Source of the DNA: a virus | Direction: 5' to 3' (one strand) | Virus record (IMG/VR): IMGVR_UViG_3300008954_000048 | Span: 1 to 64,000 of that record | Length of the DNA stretch: 64,000 nucleotides | In this document: piece after piece, positions 1 to 7,889 of the stretch | How the letters are laid out: every line of letters starts with the position of its first letter | Numbering within the stretch: position 1 is the stretch's first letter | Position numbers and translations under genes: made by a program | Notes under the pieces: model-generated | The model's database searches: none | Told to the model about the DNA's origin: nothing | What the model saw: only the letters and a program-made list of their open reading frames with translations

Positions 1-298
1 CCTCCCCGTCGCCCTTGATGATCAACTCCTCTGAGTACATCGCGGTTTCGGGCTTTGTCTCATATTCTCCAGCTAGAAAGGGTTCAGCATAGTAAAGATA
101 TGAGCGCATCAAGTTATGAAAGTTTTCAAGAGCATCTTCCATTGCTTCGACAACCCCTGGATTGATATCCAGCTGGTCTGCAAGATGAAGCGCTTGCTGT
201 GCGTTTCTTAAGAATAGCTGACTTATCTTCTGCTCTGGTGTTTGCTCTTCTTCCTGCTCAACCAGGAGCCCTCTTATGTACTCGCGGAGTAGGTTCAT
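1..298 (-). CDS. tagged protein, N-terminal part (runs off the window)
   Basis: An open frame begins with ATG at 298 and continues past the left edge. It opens MNLLREYIRGLLVEQEEE, the same basic amphipathic helix found at the start of the next gene upstream, then becomes a helical acidic sequence (visible part about 99 residues). Its ATG overlaps the TGA of the preceding gene as ATGA, which supports translational coupling. I do not recognise a domain. The tag suggests the virion-associated family described in the findings (inference). Confidence 0.7.
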   Translation of the reverse strand, partial: MNLLREYIRGLLVEQEEEQTPEQKISQLFLRNAQQALHLADQLDINPGVVEAMEDALENFHNLMRSYLYYAEPFLAGEYETKPETAMYSEELIIKGDGE

Positions 299-1122
299 TC
301 GGGGCTCCACAACTTAGTACGATTCACATCATAAATTGGCACGCCATAATCCTTGGCCAATTTGAATATTTTCCTAGTTACACCGGCTGCATTAACAGCC
401 CAATCGGTACCTGCAGTCGCCTTAACAGATTTAAGTAAATCATCAGTACCAACAACAATTCCCACAGCCCTCCAATTATCTACCAATGCTTCATTTGTTG
501 AGCTATATGTTTGATCGGGATCCCATGTTGATTGATCTAAAACGTATGGTATGCTCCTTGCTAGCTTCTCACTATAGTCATTACCAGGCTTAAGGTTCCC
601 ATACCTGCTATAATCTTTAGATACTTTTGGAAGTTTATTGATTCCGGATGAATCTTTCCTATGTAGATATTTTCTAAGTGCCTCCATATCCTTCTCATCC
701 GGATCGAGGCCGGTCTTGGGCTTATAGTCACGTTCGTTTCCGCTAAACAGATTATCCTGATCATTCGTGGCCAGGGTTATTCTTCCCTTGATCCAGAGAC
801 CTACATCACCAAACTGCGACTTTAAGAGCCTGTCACCTGGTAAACTCATTGATGTTGATAACTCGTCTTTGGTCGAGTTTTGTAGTTGATCTAAAATATA
901 GGGATCTTTCCAATGAACTGTGTTGAGTGTTGCCAGCCAGGTATGATCTGCATTCTTTGCGAAAGCACGTTTGATGGCTTTGCCCCCACCTTTACCTGGA
1001 TTGCCCCCAAAAAACATTTCACCTGGCTCGCCGAACTCATCTGATGCCGCGGCGAGGTCATGCACAAAGCCCATTGGATCTTCTTTGAGTAAAGCTCTTA
1101 TGTACTCACGAAGAAGTCTCAT
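295..1122 (-). CDS. tagged protein of unknown function, 275 aa
   Basis: It starts MRLLREYIRALLKEDPMG, a tag ending LLKE before D, matching the [L/I]xE pattern of T4-type prohead protease sites (known for T4; applied here by inference). The rest has Trp- and Asp-rich stretches such as NTVHWKDPYIL and EALVDNWRAVGIVVG, and ends with a basic helix and a short beta stretch (YGVPIYDVNR). No signal peptide or membrane segment is visible and no catalytic motif could be named. The start ATG overlaps the upstream gene's TGA and the stop overlaps the next start, so three genes are coupled. Confidence 0.75.
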   Translation of the reverse strand: MRLLREYIRALLKEDPMGFVHDLAAASDEFGEPGEMFFGGNPGKGGGKAIKRAFAKNADHTWLATLNTVHWKDPYILDQLQNSTKDELSTSMSLPGDRLLKSQFGDVGLWIKGRITLATNDQDNLFSGNERDYKPKTGLDPDEKDMEALRKYLHRKDSSGINKLPKVSKDYSRYGNLKPGNDYSEKLARSIPYVLDQSTWDPDQTYSSTNEALVDNWRAVGIVVGTDDLLKSVKATAGTDWAVNAAGVTRKIFKLAKDYGVPIYDVNRTKLWSPE

Positions 1123-1649
1123 GACGATCTCATCGGCCCCTTAATCACTTCATTTAGAAATGCCACAAGATCCATAGCACCCTTCTTATCATGTATACTG
1201 AGGGCTAGCTTATCGTCAACATAGATCTCCATGGTTAGGCCGTCCCATGTCCATGCAGCCTTAACATCCCCTATGCCCAATATGTCTTTTTGCCTTACTG
1301 GATCCTTGGGCCCGGACGGCTCTTGTTTCTTCTTACCAAAAAATTCCATAAGCCGGCTGCTTTCGGCCATGGCATATTTTCCGTATGATGATGGAATAAC
1401 ATCTTGGACTGAAAATACAAAATCATCCCCATACTGGTCTGTGCCTATGAATCCCGGGCCAGGTGGTAATCCTGATTCACGAGAGACATCATCTAATTTT
1501 TGAATAATCCGTGTACGTGGGTAAGAATTGAATTCAGCATCAACATCAACAAGGTCTCCGACTTGGAGCTCATTCCAGTTTAGCATATCGACACCGACCT
1601 GCATCTCTTCTTTAATGAGTTGCCGTAGTTGCCTCTTTGTTATCTTCAT
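1119..1649 (-). CDS. tagged protein of unknown function
   Basis: The chosen start gives MKITKRQLRQLIKEEMQVG, nearly the same opening as the protein starting at 14008 (MKLSRKQLRSLIKEEVESF). An ATG four codons further upstream (1661) is possible but increases the overlap with the fatty acid hydroxylase-like gene. After the tag comes a beta-rich segment (LQVGDLVDVDAEF) resembling the small GDLV proteins of this genome, then a C-terminal beta/alpha segment (AAWTWDGLTMEIYVDDK). Function unknown; capsid delivery is inferred from the tag only. Confidence 0.75.
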   Translation of the reverse strand: MKITKRQLRQLIKEEMQVGVDMLNWNELQVGDLVDVDAEFNSYPRTRIIQKLDDVSRESGLPPGPGFIGTDQYGDDFVFSVQDVIPSSYGKYAMAESSRLMEFFGKKKQEPSGPKDPVRQKDILGIGDVKAAWTWDGLTMEIYVDDKLALSIHDKKGAMDLVAFLNEVIKGPMRSS

Positions 1650-2286
1650 TGTTTTCACCATCCATCTTATATCGCTGTAGACCAGCCTGATACCCTGCTA
1701 GAATTTGTTTTCGGGATTTGCCCCTCATATTGGATAAATATGTACCAAAAACCTTATCAAACATAGGAGTTGAGATTCCTAAATTATAGGGGAGCAATCC
1801 CTTTTTATCCCCTCCTGATATTATATAGTGATGATGGATATCGTGTAGGCGAACAATGTATCTATAGTACCTTTTTGTTATTCTATTCTTGGACAACCAG
1901 TGGCCCTTAATATGCATAGTGTCATGCAACCACCCCATCACGATATATGCATACATGACCATCATGATTATTGATACCGTAGTTTGTAGTGTAGTAAGGT
2001 CTAAGATGAATGACTCTAAAAATATTGTAAATCCTATTAAGATAACCGCCGGTACAATCCATTCAGGCCCATATTTTAACAGCGGCTCTTTTGTTGCATG
2101 ATGTTTATAGGTTTTAGAGGGCCTCATATTCGACCCGGGTGGATATGTATTTCGATGCAAGTGGTGGTTCATATGTTGTGCAGATAACCACCGGATCTTG
2201 TCAGTATGTTGAAGGACGTGTAACCAATAACCATAAAACTCAGTAAGAATTATGGAACCTACGGCAATTAATAGCCATGCTAACAC
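1612..2286 (-). CDS. fatty acid hydroxylase / sterol desaturase superfamily membrane protein
   Basis: This 224-residue protein has hydrophobic segments at both ends of the core and four histidine clusters in the family order: HVLQH (HX3H) near residue 23, HMNHH (HX2HH) near 38, HDTMH (HX3H) near 120 and HDIHHH near 148. Members of this superfamily are membrane di-iron oxygenases that hydroxylate or desaturate fatty acids, sterols or carotenoids; the substrate here cannot be read from sequence. The start is GTG, chosen because AGGAGG lies five bases upstream. The 3' end overlaps the next gene by 38 bases. An unusual auxiliary metabolic gene for a phage, likely acting in the host inner membrane. 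Confidence 0.8.
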   Translation of the reverse strand: MLAWLLIAVGSIILTEFYGYWLHVLQHTDKIRWLSAQHMNHHLHRNTYPPGSNMRPSKTYKHHATKEPLLKYGPEWIVPAVILIGFTIFLESFILDLTTLQTTVSIIMMVMYAYIVMGWLHDTMHIKGHWLSKNRITKRYYRYIVRLHDIHHHYIISGGDKKGLLPYNLGISTPMFDKVFGTYLSNMRGKSRKQILAGYQAGLQRYKMDGENNEDNKEATTATH

Positions 2287-2306
2287 GTATTCCTCCTAAA
2301 AATCCC

Positions 2307-2573
2307 CTATACGCATGTGGGCCCCGAAAGGGCTTCCTTCTGCCAATTTGGATTAACAAACTCTAAATAATAAGTCCTACCAGATGGAGTAAGCTCTACA
2401 ACTCTTCTTACGTTCCACCCAACATGGCGAAACTTTTGAATTGACTCGTGCATTAGTGCTTCACCGAGACCAAGGGGAAATATTACCCGCTTTCCGTCCT
2501 TTATCTCTTTAATTGTCCATGAGCCTTCAAGGATATGATTTAAGGCCTCAATCAACTGGCCTATATCAGTCAT
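2307..2573 (-). CDS. small hypothetical protein, 88 aa
   Basis: Small soluble alpha/beta protein with no recognised motif. It contains IKEIKDGKRVIFPLGLGEAL and a later strand (GRTYYLEFVNP). Its ATG overlaps the end of the upstream tagged gene by eight bases, so the two are probably co-translated. No signal peptide or membrane segment. Confidence 0.6.
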   Translation of the reverse strand: MTDIGQLIEALNHILEGSWTIKEIKDGKRVIFPLGLGEALMHESIQKFRHVGWNVRRVVELTPSGRTYYLEFVNPNWQKEALSGPTCV

Positions 2574-2835
2574 CTTTTTCTTCAGCCTCTTCCGCTTCCT
2601 TCTGCGATTTCTTGCTCCATTTATCTTTCGGCATTAGCTTTTCAACCCGAAATGATAAAACCTTCATGCCATTGACGGTGGGTTGACCTAAGTCATCAGT
2701 GCCTATTTTCTTTACGACGGTTCGTTTATTCTTAAATCGCCCAGTAAGGATAACATCACCCTTCTCAATATCAAGGGTTATGACTTCTCTTATAAGCATA
2801 CGTAATAATGCTTCTTTTTCCTTACTACTACCCAT
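2566..2835 (-). CDS. small tagged protein with beta-barrel-like core, 89 aa
   Basis: The N-terminus KEALLRMLIREVITLD carries the tag. The core (GDVILTGRFKNKRTVVKKIG and then LGQPTVNGMKVLSFRVEKLMP) alternates strands and turns as in a small SH3-like barrel, and the tail is highly charged (EAEEAEEKDD). The arrangement of tag plus small barrel suggests a structural or packaged protein; this is inference. The ribosome-binding site is weak (TTAGGC). Confidence 0.7.
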   Translation of the reverse strand: MGSSKEKEALLRMLIREVITLDIEKGDVILTGRFKNKRTVVKKIGTDDLGQPTVNGMKVLSFRVEKLMPKDKWSKKSQKEAEEAEEKDD

Positions 2836-2842
2836 GCCTAAC

Positions 2843-3187
2843 TCAAGCGCCTACCAGCGTATCTCTGATAATTTCCATTTCTTCAGATATATCTGGTAAA
2901 AGTGCTTTTAAGTGACCCACATATTTTTTGACTTCGTTGATATTAACATCATCTCCTGATGTTGCGGCAGCTAGCTTATCGACAGCCTCCATTGCACAAA
3001 CGAGAGGATCCTCCTCTAATGTTGCGCATAGACCATTTAGCTCTTCTCGAATAATCTTACGTACCCTTGACTCCACCGTTACATCAGATTCCTGCATCTC
3101 TTCCCCAGCTAATGAATCAATTATAGAGCTAGGTACGCGCTTGTTCTGTTTTTGTAGTGTGCTAAATATTTGTTTTGTTCGTCTCAT
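2843..3187 (-). CDS. helical protein with internal tag-like helix
   Basis: The start at MRRTKQIFSTL was chosen because it lies directly after the stop of the upstream gene; an upstream GTG/ATG would give a longer overlap. The protein is almost wholly helical and acidic. A tag-like segment SRVRKIIREELNGL lies near residue 45 rather than at the N-terminus, with another acidic helix behind it (EISEEMEIIRDTLVGA). Function unknown. Confidence 0.65.
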   Translation of the reverse strand: MRRTKQIFSTLQKQNKRVPSSIIDSLAGEEMQESDVTVESRVRKIIREELNGLCATLEEDPLVCAMEAVDKLAAATSGDDVNINEVKKYVGHLKALLPDISEEMEIIRDTLVGA

Positions 3188-3188
3188 A

Positions 3189-3620
3189 TTAATACCCCGA
3201 TTCTGTTTCAAGCTCCCAAGGACCATATGTCCCTGAGTCTACCATCCACCGCCTGACTTCCTCTGGAGTGTATTTATAAATGTTGGATCCGACCTGACCC
3301 ATACGGTAATAGACTTCCACCGGAAGCTGTATATTGTTTCCGTTAGAGTTATCAATAACGATGCCTCCAACCTCTACCCAGGCATGGCCATATTTTAGAC
3401 CATCGATTGGGCCCTGGCCAGTTACTTCAGCATGAACAAGGACCATCTCAGCTGACCCTCGTGAGAATAATGAATTATCGACAACATAATTTGCTGCCAC
3501 TTCATAACAGTTTCCGCCTGCATGATCCTGTTGTGCAGACATGGTTGCATCTAAAGATACCTCTTTAAGGCTTGTCTTTACAAACTCTCGAACTGTGCTA
3601 TATCGTTCTTTATTATCCAT
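3189..3620 (-). CDS. tagged papain-like (NlpC/P60 or transglutaminase-like) protein
   Basis: The start MDNKERYST was preferred over an ATG five codons upstream because only it has an AGGA at a proper distance. The tag STVREFVKTSLKEVSLDA is followed by GGNCYEVAANYV, then KYGHAWVEVGG and IVIDNSNGN. This Cys, His, Asp/Asn order with GHAWVE is typical of papain-fold cysteine peptidases or acyltransferases such as NlpC/P60 and transglutaminase-like domains (family knowledge). If active it could cut or modify peptides after delivery, or be part of the virion. Catalytic assignment is inference. Confidence 0.65.
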   Translation of the reverse strand: MDNKERYSTVREFVKTSLKEVSLDATMSAQQDHAGGNCYEVAANYVVDNSLFSRGSAEMVLVHAEVTGQGPIDGLKYGHAWVEVGGIVIDNSNGNNIQLPVEVYYRMGQVGSNIYKYTPEEVRRWMVDSGTYGPWELETESGY

Positions 3621-3692
3621 GATTATCCTACTCATTCATAAGTATTGTCTTGTATGGATAATGTATAGAGCTAGATCGTATTATAGTACCGC

Positions 3693-4823
3693 CTAATCCC
3701 CATTTAGAATATGGGTTGATCCCTCTGAGGTTCCAGAATATGATTGTTTCATAAATTGTGCTTTTGCCTGTAGTTCCCTAATGGTCTTTGCACCACTATA
3801 AGATAGCCCGGATCGAATGCCTACTTCTAACTCATGCAAAATAGCACCCACAGGTCCCTTGAGCGGAACGGTGGTGGAAACACCTTCAATTGAAGAAGGG
3901 TATCCTCTCCAGTCAACCTGAGCCTCCTTGGATGCCATGCCACGATACTTCTTAACCCCCTTAGGCTCAGAATCATATGTATAGGATACTCCAGCTGGAG
4001 CACATACGGCTGCTGCAGCTGTAGAGGTTACACAATATTCATATCCATTATCAGCATACTCTACATCACCTGGCGTCTCATCTGTACCAGCCAATAATGA
4101 TCCGATCATAATAAAATCTGCACCGGCTGCATATGCTTTAACGATATCGCCACTGGTACGAATTCCTCCATCTGCAATTAGCATAACATCACGATCTGAT
4201 TGTGCACATTCTAATACCGATTGAAGAGTTGGCATACCGTGGCCAGTTTGAAGCCTGGTTGAGCAAATAGATCCACCCCCGATACCTACGCGAATGCTAT
4301 CTGCACCCCAGTCGGCCAGATCGTTGAACCCCTCAAGGGTTGCAACGTTACCAGCCATTATATGTACGGTATTTCCGAAAATATCCCTTAACCGATGTAA
4401 GGCCTGCTTCATTATAATATGATGGCCATGAGCTACATCTAGACAAAAGATTCGTACGTTAGTATCATATAATGCTGTAGCCCTATCAATGTAGCCCTCT
4501 GTCACGCCTATCGCTGCAGCCATACCATGGCGAGCGTTATTATCTTCTTCATAGAGTAACTCATATGCCTCACTGGCAATTTTTACCTGTTCCTCGATAG
4601 TATTGTATCTATGAATAATCCCTAACCCGCCAGCCTTTGCCATGGCGACCACCATTTTCGTTTCCGTAACTGTATCCATAGGGCTAGAAATAACTGGCAA
4701 AGTAAATTTATGCCTAACATTTTTGACTTCTGTCAACAGATCAATGTCTCTTCTTGACCTAATAGGTGAGTATTGGGGCACTAATAACACATCATCGAAA
4801 CAAACTCCTGTCTTCATTCTCAT
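3693..4823 (-). CDS. guaB-like: IMP dehydrogenase/GMP reductase family enzyme without CBS domains
   Basis: The 376-residue (beta/alpha)8 barrel starts with [17 protein letters not shown] and has the catalytic loop [11 protein letters not shown] with Cys187, the phosphate-binding [11 protein letters not shown] and [19 protein letters not shown] (residues 129-135) is like IMP dehydrogenase; GMP reductases have an ANG here. The usual CBS pair is missing and the mobile flap lacks the Arg-Tyr of IMP dehydrogenase, as in GMP reductase. An additional stretch of about 25 residues precedes [10 protein letters not shown]. The likely role is IMP to XMP for guanine nucleotide supply, but GMP reductase activity cannot be excluded. 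GGAG precedes the ATG. Confidence 0.85.
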   Translation of the reverse strand: MRMKTGVCFDDVLLVPQYSPIRSRRDIDLLTEVKNVRHKFTLPVISSPMDTVTETKMVVAMAKAGGLGIIHRYNTIEEQVKIASEAYELLYEEDNNARHGMAAAIGVTEGYIDRATALYDTNVRIFCLDVAHGHHIIMKQALHRLRDIFGNTVHIMAGNVATLEGFNDLADWGADSIRVGIGGGSICSTRLQTGHGMPTLQSVLECAQSDRDVMLIADGGIRTSGDIVKAYAAGADFIMIGSLLAGTDETPGDVEYADNGYEYCVTSTAAAAVCAPAGVSYTYDSEPKGVKKYRGMASKEAQVDWRGYPSSIEGVSTTVPLKGPVGAILHELEVGIRSGLSYSGAKTIRELQAKAQFMKQSYSGTSEGSTHILNGD

Positions 4824-4857
4824 CTTCTATAAACTCCGCTTTTGCGTAAAAATAAAA

Positions 4858-4935
4858 TGGTCGGCTGGCCGGGACTCGAACCCGGAACCCTCTGTTTATG
4901 AGACAGACGCTCTAACCTGATTGAGCTACCAGCCG
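4858..4935 (-). tRNA. tRNA with CAT anticodon (Met or Ile2)
   Basis: Complete cloverleaf on the minus strand with encoded CCA. The acceptor stem is CGGCTGG/CCAGCCG and the anticodon loop is CTCATAA, giving CAT. The anticodon stem lacks the three G-C pairs of an initiator and 1-72 is a C-G pair, so it is not tRNA-fMet. A TilS-like gene lies 700 bases away, so it may be the AUA-reading tRNA-Ile2 whose C34 becomes lysidine; elongator Met is the alternative. Pair 4-69 is C-G as in E. coli tRNA-Ile2, but 5-68 is U-A. Confidence 0.95.
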
Positions 4936-4940
4936 GTACA

Positions 4941-5171
4941 TTAAACATCTTCGTAGCAATCCAATGCATGAAAATATTTGTAACTTTTTCCTTTTTTGAC
5001 TACCATGTCTGGTTCTTTCATGAAGTCCTCAAGAATTAACTTCACAGTCTCTCTCTCAATTCCTGTCTCTTTAGAGATTCGATCAATCGTCTTCCACTCC
5101 AGAAATCCCACTGTGCTATTAACGGCATGCCACTCATCCTCGTTCCATCTCTTCTTCTTTTCTTTTCTCAC
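4941..5171 (-). CDS. small winged-helix-like protein, paralogue A
   Basis: The sequence KKRWNEDEWHAVNSTVGFL, EWKTIDRISKETGIERETV and VVKKGKSYKYF aligns end to end with the gene at 5447-5650. The pattern of helices plus a terminal basic hairpin fits a winged helix that could bind DNA (inference). No ATG exists downstream of the overlap, so I chose GTG at 5171; the GGA just upstream is a weak ribosome site. It overlaps the upstream gene by 38 bases. Confidence 0.6.
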   Translation of the reverse strand: MRKEKKKRWNEDEWHAVNSTVGFLEWKTIDRISKETGIERETVKLILEDFMKEPDMVVKKGKSYKYFHALDCYEDV

Positions 5172-5415
5172 CTGGGGTAATCCTTTCAAAGATCTCAATA
5201 GGCAGTTTCGTAACGATAGTGCCATCAATAACCACATCAATGCAAGGCTTAAGTTCTGTCATCGCAGCCTTACCGATAGCATTATAATGTGTAATGGTCC
5301 CCTCATATATACCACGGATAACAAGGGCGGGGCTCTTCCATAAATCCCGAATTACCCCATCATCTCTTAGATAATCAGGAAAATCGATTCTTCTTACTAA
5401 ATCACCTGGCTTCAT
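5134..5415 (-). CDS. small MKPGDLV-type protein, 93 aa
   Basis: It opens MKPGDLVRRIDFPDYL and is rich in short strands (PALVIRGIYEG, CIDVVIDGTIVTKLPI), ending in a charged tail. It belongs to the family of short GDLV-starting proteins spread through this window and concentrated at 19.5-22.6 kb; an SH3-like barrel is the likely fold (inference). GAGGGC precedes the ATG. It sits between two winged-helix-like paralogues. Confidence 0.65.
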   Translation of the reverse strand: MKPGDLVRRIDFPDYLRDDGVIRDLWKSPALVIRGIYEGTITHYNAIGKAAMTELKPCIDVVIDGTIVTKLPIEIFERITPGEKRKEEEMERG

Positions 5416-5446
5416 GTTGCCCTCTTTCTATTAAACTATACCAATG

Positions 5447-5650
5447 CTAGATACGCTTGTATTTTTTACCACGGCGGATAACTTCATTATTACGAGCCAT
5501 TGACTCTAAGATCGAACGTGCGATACCTGGTTTAACGTCGGCATCATTAGCAATCTGATCAATCGTTGCCCACATTTCAAATGACAACGCATTATCGATG
5601 GCCATCTGCTCACCATCAGTCCATCCACTCTTCTTACTTCGTTTGGCCAT
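5447..5650 (-). CDS. small winged-helix-like protein, paralogue B
   Basis: The start MAKRSKKSGW was chosen because GAGGAG sits five bases upstream; a more upstream ATG has no such site. It aligns with the gene at 4941-5171: SGWTDGEQMAIDNALSF, MWATIDQIANDADVKPGIA and EVIRRGKKYKRI. Basic ends and the helix pattern suggest nucleic acid binding. It overlaps the end of the TilS-like gene by 17 bases, so the two are coupled. Confidence 0.65.
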   Translation of the reverse strand: MAKRSKKSGWTDGEQMAIDNALSFEMWATIDQIANDADVKPGIARSILESMARNNEVIRRGKKYKRI

Positions 5651-6263
5651 TATTCTCCTCATTATGGCGAAAGTCTTTAATCAGTTTTTTCTTTAGGACA
5701 CTGTGTAGTCCTGGATTTACTTCAAATGCATGTGGCATAATTTTATGCCTGATATGATTTCTCATGTGCTTTGTATCTTGGTTAGATGGATCATTAATGA
5801 AAGGAACATCATTCCTGTCAATCCATTCTAGAAGCTCCTGTTTGGTTGTTGCAAGGAATGGCCTGATAACATCTCCATTCCTATATGGAATTAGCTTAGA
5901 ATGGCCGCGTAGTGAGGAAAACATCCACCACTCAGCAACATCATCTAAGTGATGACCCATAATAATTGGGCCAACTAGCTCTGTGAAAAATTCATATCTA
6001 GAATTACGCCAGAACTCTTCTTGAGATTGACGAGGCTCGCGCATTGAGGTTACTCGTCCACAAATATACGGAATCTTATTATCGGAACAATAACGCTCAA
6101 CAAATGTCTCTGCCTCCATGCCATGCTCTGTACCATGATCAAAATATGCGACACGTACTCGGCGCTTGCCGTTGTTTAGAAAATGAAGTGCAGCCATAGA
6201 GTCCGAACCCCCAGAACAGGCGATTGTAATATCGTCTGGAATTTTTCCTAATAAGTGAATCAT
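5634..6263 (-). CDS. tilS: tRNA(Ile)-lysidine synthetase-like protein (TilS)
   Basis: The N-type ATP pyrophosphatase P-loop ACSGGSDSM is at residues 15-23, followed by VAYFDHGTEHG, the TilS signature MGHHLDDVAEWWM, VIRPFLATTKQE and NDPSNQD...MRNHIRHKIMP. TilS attaches lysine to C34 of tRNA-Ile(CAU) so that it reads AUA. At 209 residues it has only the catalytic domain; cellular enzymes carry extra C-terminal tRNA-binding domains. The nearby CAT tRNA is an obvious candidate substrate (inference). Confidence 0.85.
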   Translation of the reverse strand: MIHLLGKIPDDITIACSGGSDSMAALHFLNNGKRRVRVAYFDHGTEHGMEAETFVERYCSDNKIPYICGRVTSMREPRQSQEEFWRNSRYEFFTELVGPIIMGHHLDDVAEWWMFSSLRGHSKLIPYRNGDVIRPFLATTKQELLEWIDRNDVPFINDPSNQDTKHMRNHIRHKIMPHAFEVNPGLHSVLKKKLIKDFRHNEENNGQTK

Positions 6264-6288
6264 TAACTGTGTCTTTACCGTTTAAGGA

Positions 6289-6364
6289 TGGTGAGCCGCC
6301 CGGGAATCGAACCCGGAACCTGCGGATTAAAAGTCCGATGCTCTACCTGTTGAGCTAACGGCCC
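6289..6364 (-). tRNA. tRNA-Lys (TTT)
   Basis: Complete cloverleaf with encoded CCA. The acceptor stem GGGCCGT pairs with GCGGCTC, allowing G-T wobbles. The anticodon stem CGGAC/GTCCG closes loop TTTTAAT, giving TTT. Reads AAA/AAG. Confidence 0.95.
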
Positions 6365-6462
6365 GTACGTCATCCTATACGTCCTTGAACCGTTTATATT
6401 TCATTTGGTGAGTCATTAGCATTATGATATAACTTTACCAACTCGAACTATGTTGTACATAA

Positions 6463-6945
6463 CTAACTATCGAAACAAACTACAAATCTGATGCAGTCTT
6501 CAATCGTACCACCTGGTAACATTAGGTCTTTTACTGTGCCATACCAGTCCCATGCAGTATCCTCAGTTTCATTTCGCCAACTTACAATAAGCTGTGTAAC
6601 ATTGGTGTCTAGCTTGGGAATAATCTCATATCCATGCACGTCGAACTCTTCATTATAAGATCCAATTGAGCGCCTATTCATTTCGTGACATGCCTCCTGA
6701 ACCTCGGATGGTGTTAACCATGTATGACTATGTAAGTCAACTCCCCAGTCATCTACCATGTCCCTATAGGCACCGGATGCATCATCTGGTACACCACGAT
6801 TAGCTGTACCAATATCCGGCCCACCCCGTACAGCAGCAATAACACCGAACCAGTCATAATTTCTACCAGGGTTGATTGTATCAATTGCCATCCAGTTTCC
6901 AGTATGGTCTTTGACTTCCCAAAACCCGTGGATATCACATCCCAT
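6463..6945 (-). CDS. conserved MGCDIH-family hypothetical protein
   Basis: It starts MGCDIHGFWEVKDHTGNW, followed by a GRNYDWFGVIAAVRGG block and an SHTWLTPSEVQEA block. These are the marks of a protein family seen in many phages and some bacteria, for which I know no function. The conserved Cys, Asp, His at the start could bind metal (inference). AGGAAAAG precedes the ATG; eight bases separate it from the HNH gene. Confidence 0.75.
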   Translation of the reverse strand: MGCDIHGFWEVKDHTGNWMAIDTINPGRNYDWFGVIAAVRGGPDIGTANRGVPDDASGAYRDMVDDWGVDLHSHTWLTPSEVQEACHEMNRRSIGSYNEEFDVHGYEIIPKLDTNVTQLIVSWRNETEDTAWDWYGTVKDLMLPGGTIEDCIRFVVCFDS

Positions 6946-6953
6946 TTCTTTTC

Positions 6954-7487
6954 CTATTCATCAAAATTTTGTACTTCATATGACTTAAGATATGGAAGCC
7001 ATTTTGGGTGTATGCGTTTTCTTTCAACTGTATGAAAGATATAAGGTGAAGGTTGCATTGGGGGCTTTAACGGGTGCATGTGGGCTTCATATGGTAACAT
7101 GCTTCCCTTTTTTTGATTGCACTTTCTGCAGCTGGTAACCACATTTTCCCAAACTTTAGGGCCACCCCTTGAGCGAGGTGTTACATGGTCTATTGTAAGC
7201 TCGCTATTTGCAAATACGTCACCACAATACTGACATGTATATCGGTCTCGCCAAAATACATTTTTCCTATTGCACCTCAAACGAAGCCGGCCCTTACGTA
7301 CATATCGTTTAAGTGCAATTACACTTGGAACAGGAAATTTGCGGCTGGCCGAATGATAAAATGCATCATCATAAACTTCTACAATATTTGCTCTGCCCAT
7401 ATATACCATGCAAAATGCTTCAAATCCAGTAACAATTTGAATGGGCCTATATGAACTATCTAGCTTTAAAGTTTTCCATTCTTCCAC
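6954..7487 (-). CDS. HNH endonuclease
   Basis: The central part has RDRYTCQYCGDVFANSELTIDHVTPRSRGG (split here by function: a CxxC zinc knuckle, then the catalytic DH) and a second knuckle SCRKCNQKKG, the classic HNH layout. The N-terminal part (about 85 residues) is basic, and the C-terminus is Pro-rich. It could be a free-standing homing nuclease or a phage DNA-processing enzyme. Start is GTG, chosen for AGAGG six bases upstream. Confidence 0.85.
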   Translation of the reverse strand: MEEWKTLKLDSSYRPIQIVTGFEAFCMVYMGRANIVEVYDDAFYHSASRKFPVPSVIALKRYVRKGRLRLRCNRKNVFWRDRYTCQYCGDVFANSELTIDHVTPRSRGGPKVWENVVTSCRKCNQKKGSMLPYEAHMHPLKPPMQPSPYIFHTVERKRIHPKWLPYLKSYEVQNFDE

Positions 7488-7536
7488 AGCAGCCTCTTAC
7501 CTTAAGTAGTTAGCCATGAAAGAATGGCCGAGAAAC

Positions 7537-7770
7537 TTATAAACTAACGTTTTTAGAAACAGCGTTGATAAGATTATCAAGCTCTTCATCAGAACTATCA
7601 AGCTTTGACTTAATCTTAACAATCCTGACAGCAGCCTGAATACTCTTTACATCTAGTTTGTCTTTGTACTCTGCGACTAGTAGCTTCCTATCTTCTGACA
7701 AAAGCTTCTGTTCACCTTCAATCCTAAATAGTTTTGTAACGAATTCATCCAATGTTGTTTTTTCTGACAT
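7537..7770 (-). CDS. GapR-like (DUF2312) DNA-binding protein
   Basis: A 77-residue helical protein with RIEGEQKLLSEDRKLLVAEY, then LDVKSIQAAVRIVKIKSKL, matching the spacing of the GapR/DUF2312 nucleoid-associated family (LEEEK..L..D....Y..AK..G.D.K..R..IRLRKL). GapR binds AT-rich or overtwisted DNA in alphaproteobacteria. The assignment rests on pattern resemblance only. CAGGAG precedes the ATG. Confidence 0.5.
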   Translation of the reverse strand: MSEKTTLDEFVTKLFRIEGEQKLLSEDRKLLVAEYKDKLDVKSIQAAVRIVKIKSKLDSSDEELDNLINAVSKNVSL

Positions 7771-7799
7771 TTACTTTCTCCTGTTAGTAAGTTGTTGGT

Positions 7800-7885
7800 T
7801 GGTGGCCGAGGTGGGACTCGAACCCACACGAGCTAAGCTCAACGGATTTTGAGTCCGTCGTGTCTACCAATTCCACCACTCGGCC
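7800..7885 (-). tRNA. tRNA-Leu (CAA)
   Basis: Class II cloverleaf of 86 bases with a long variable arm and encoded CCA. Acceptor stem is GGCCGAG/CTCGGCC and the anticodon loop is CTCAAAA, giving CAA. Reads TTG. Confidence 0.95.
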
Positions 7886-7889
7886 TGGG

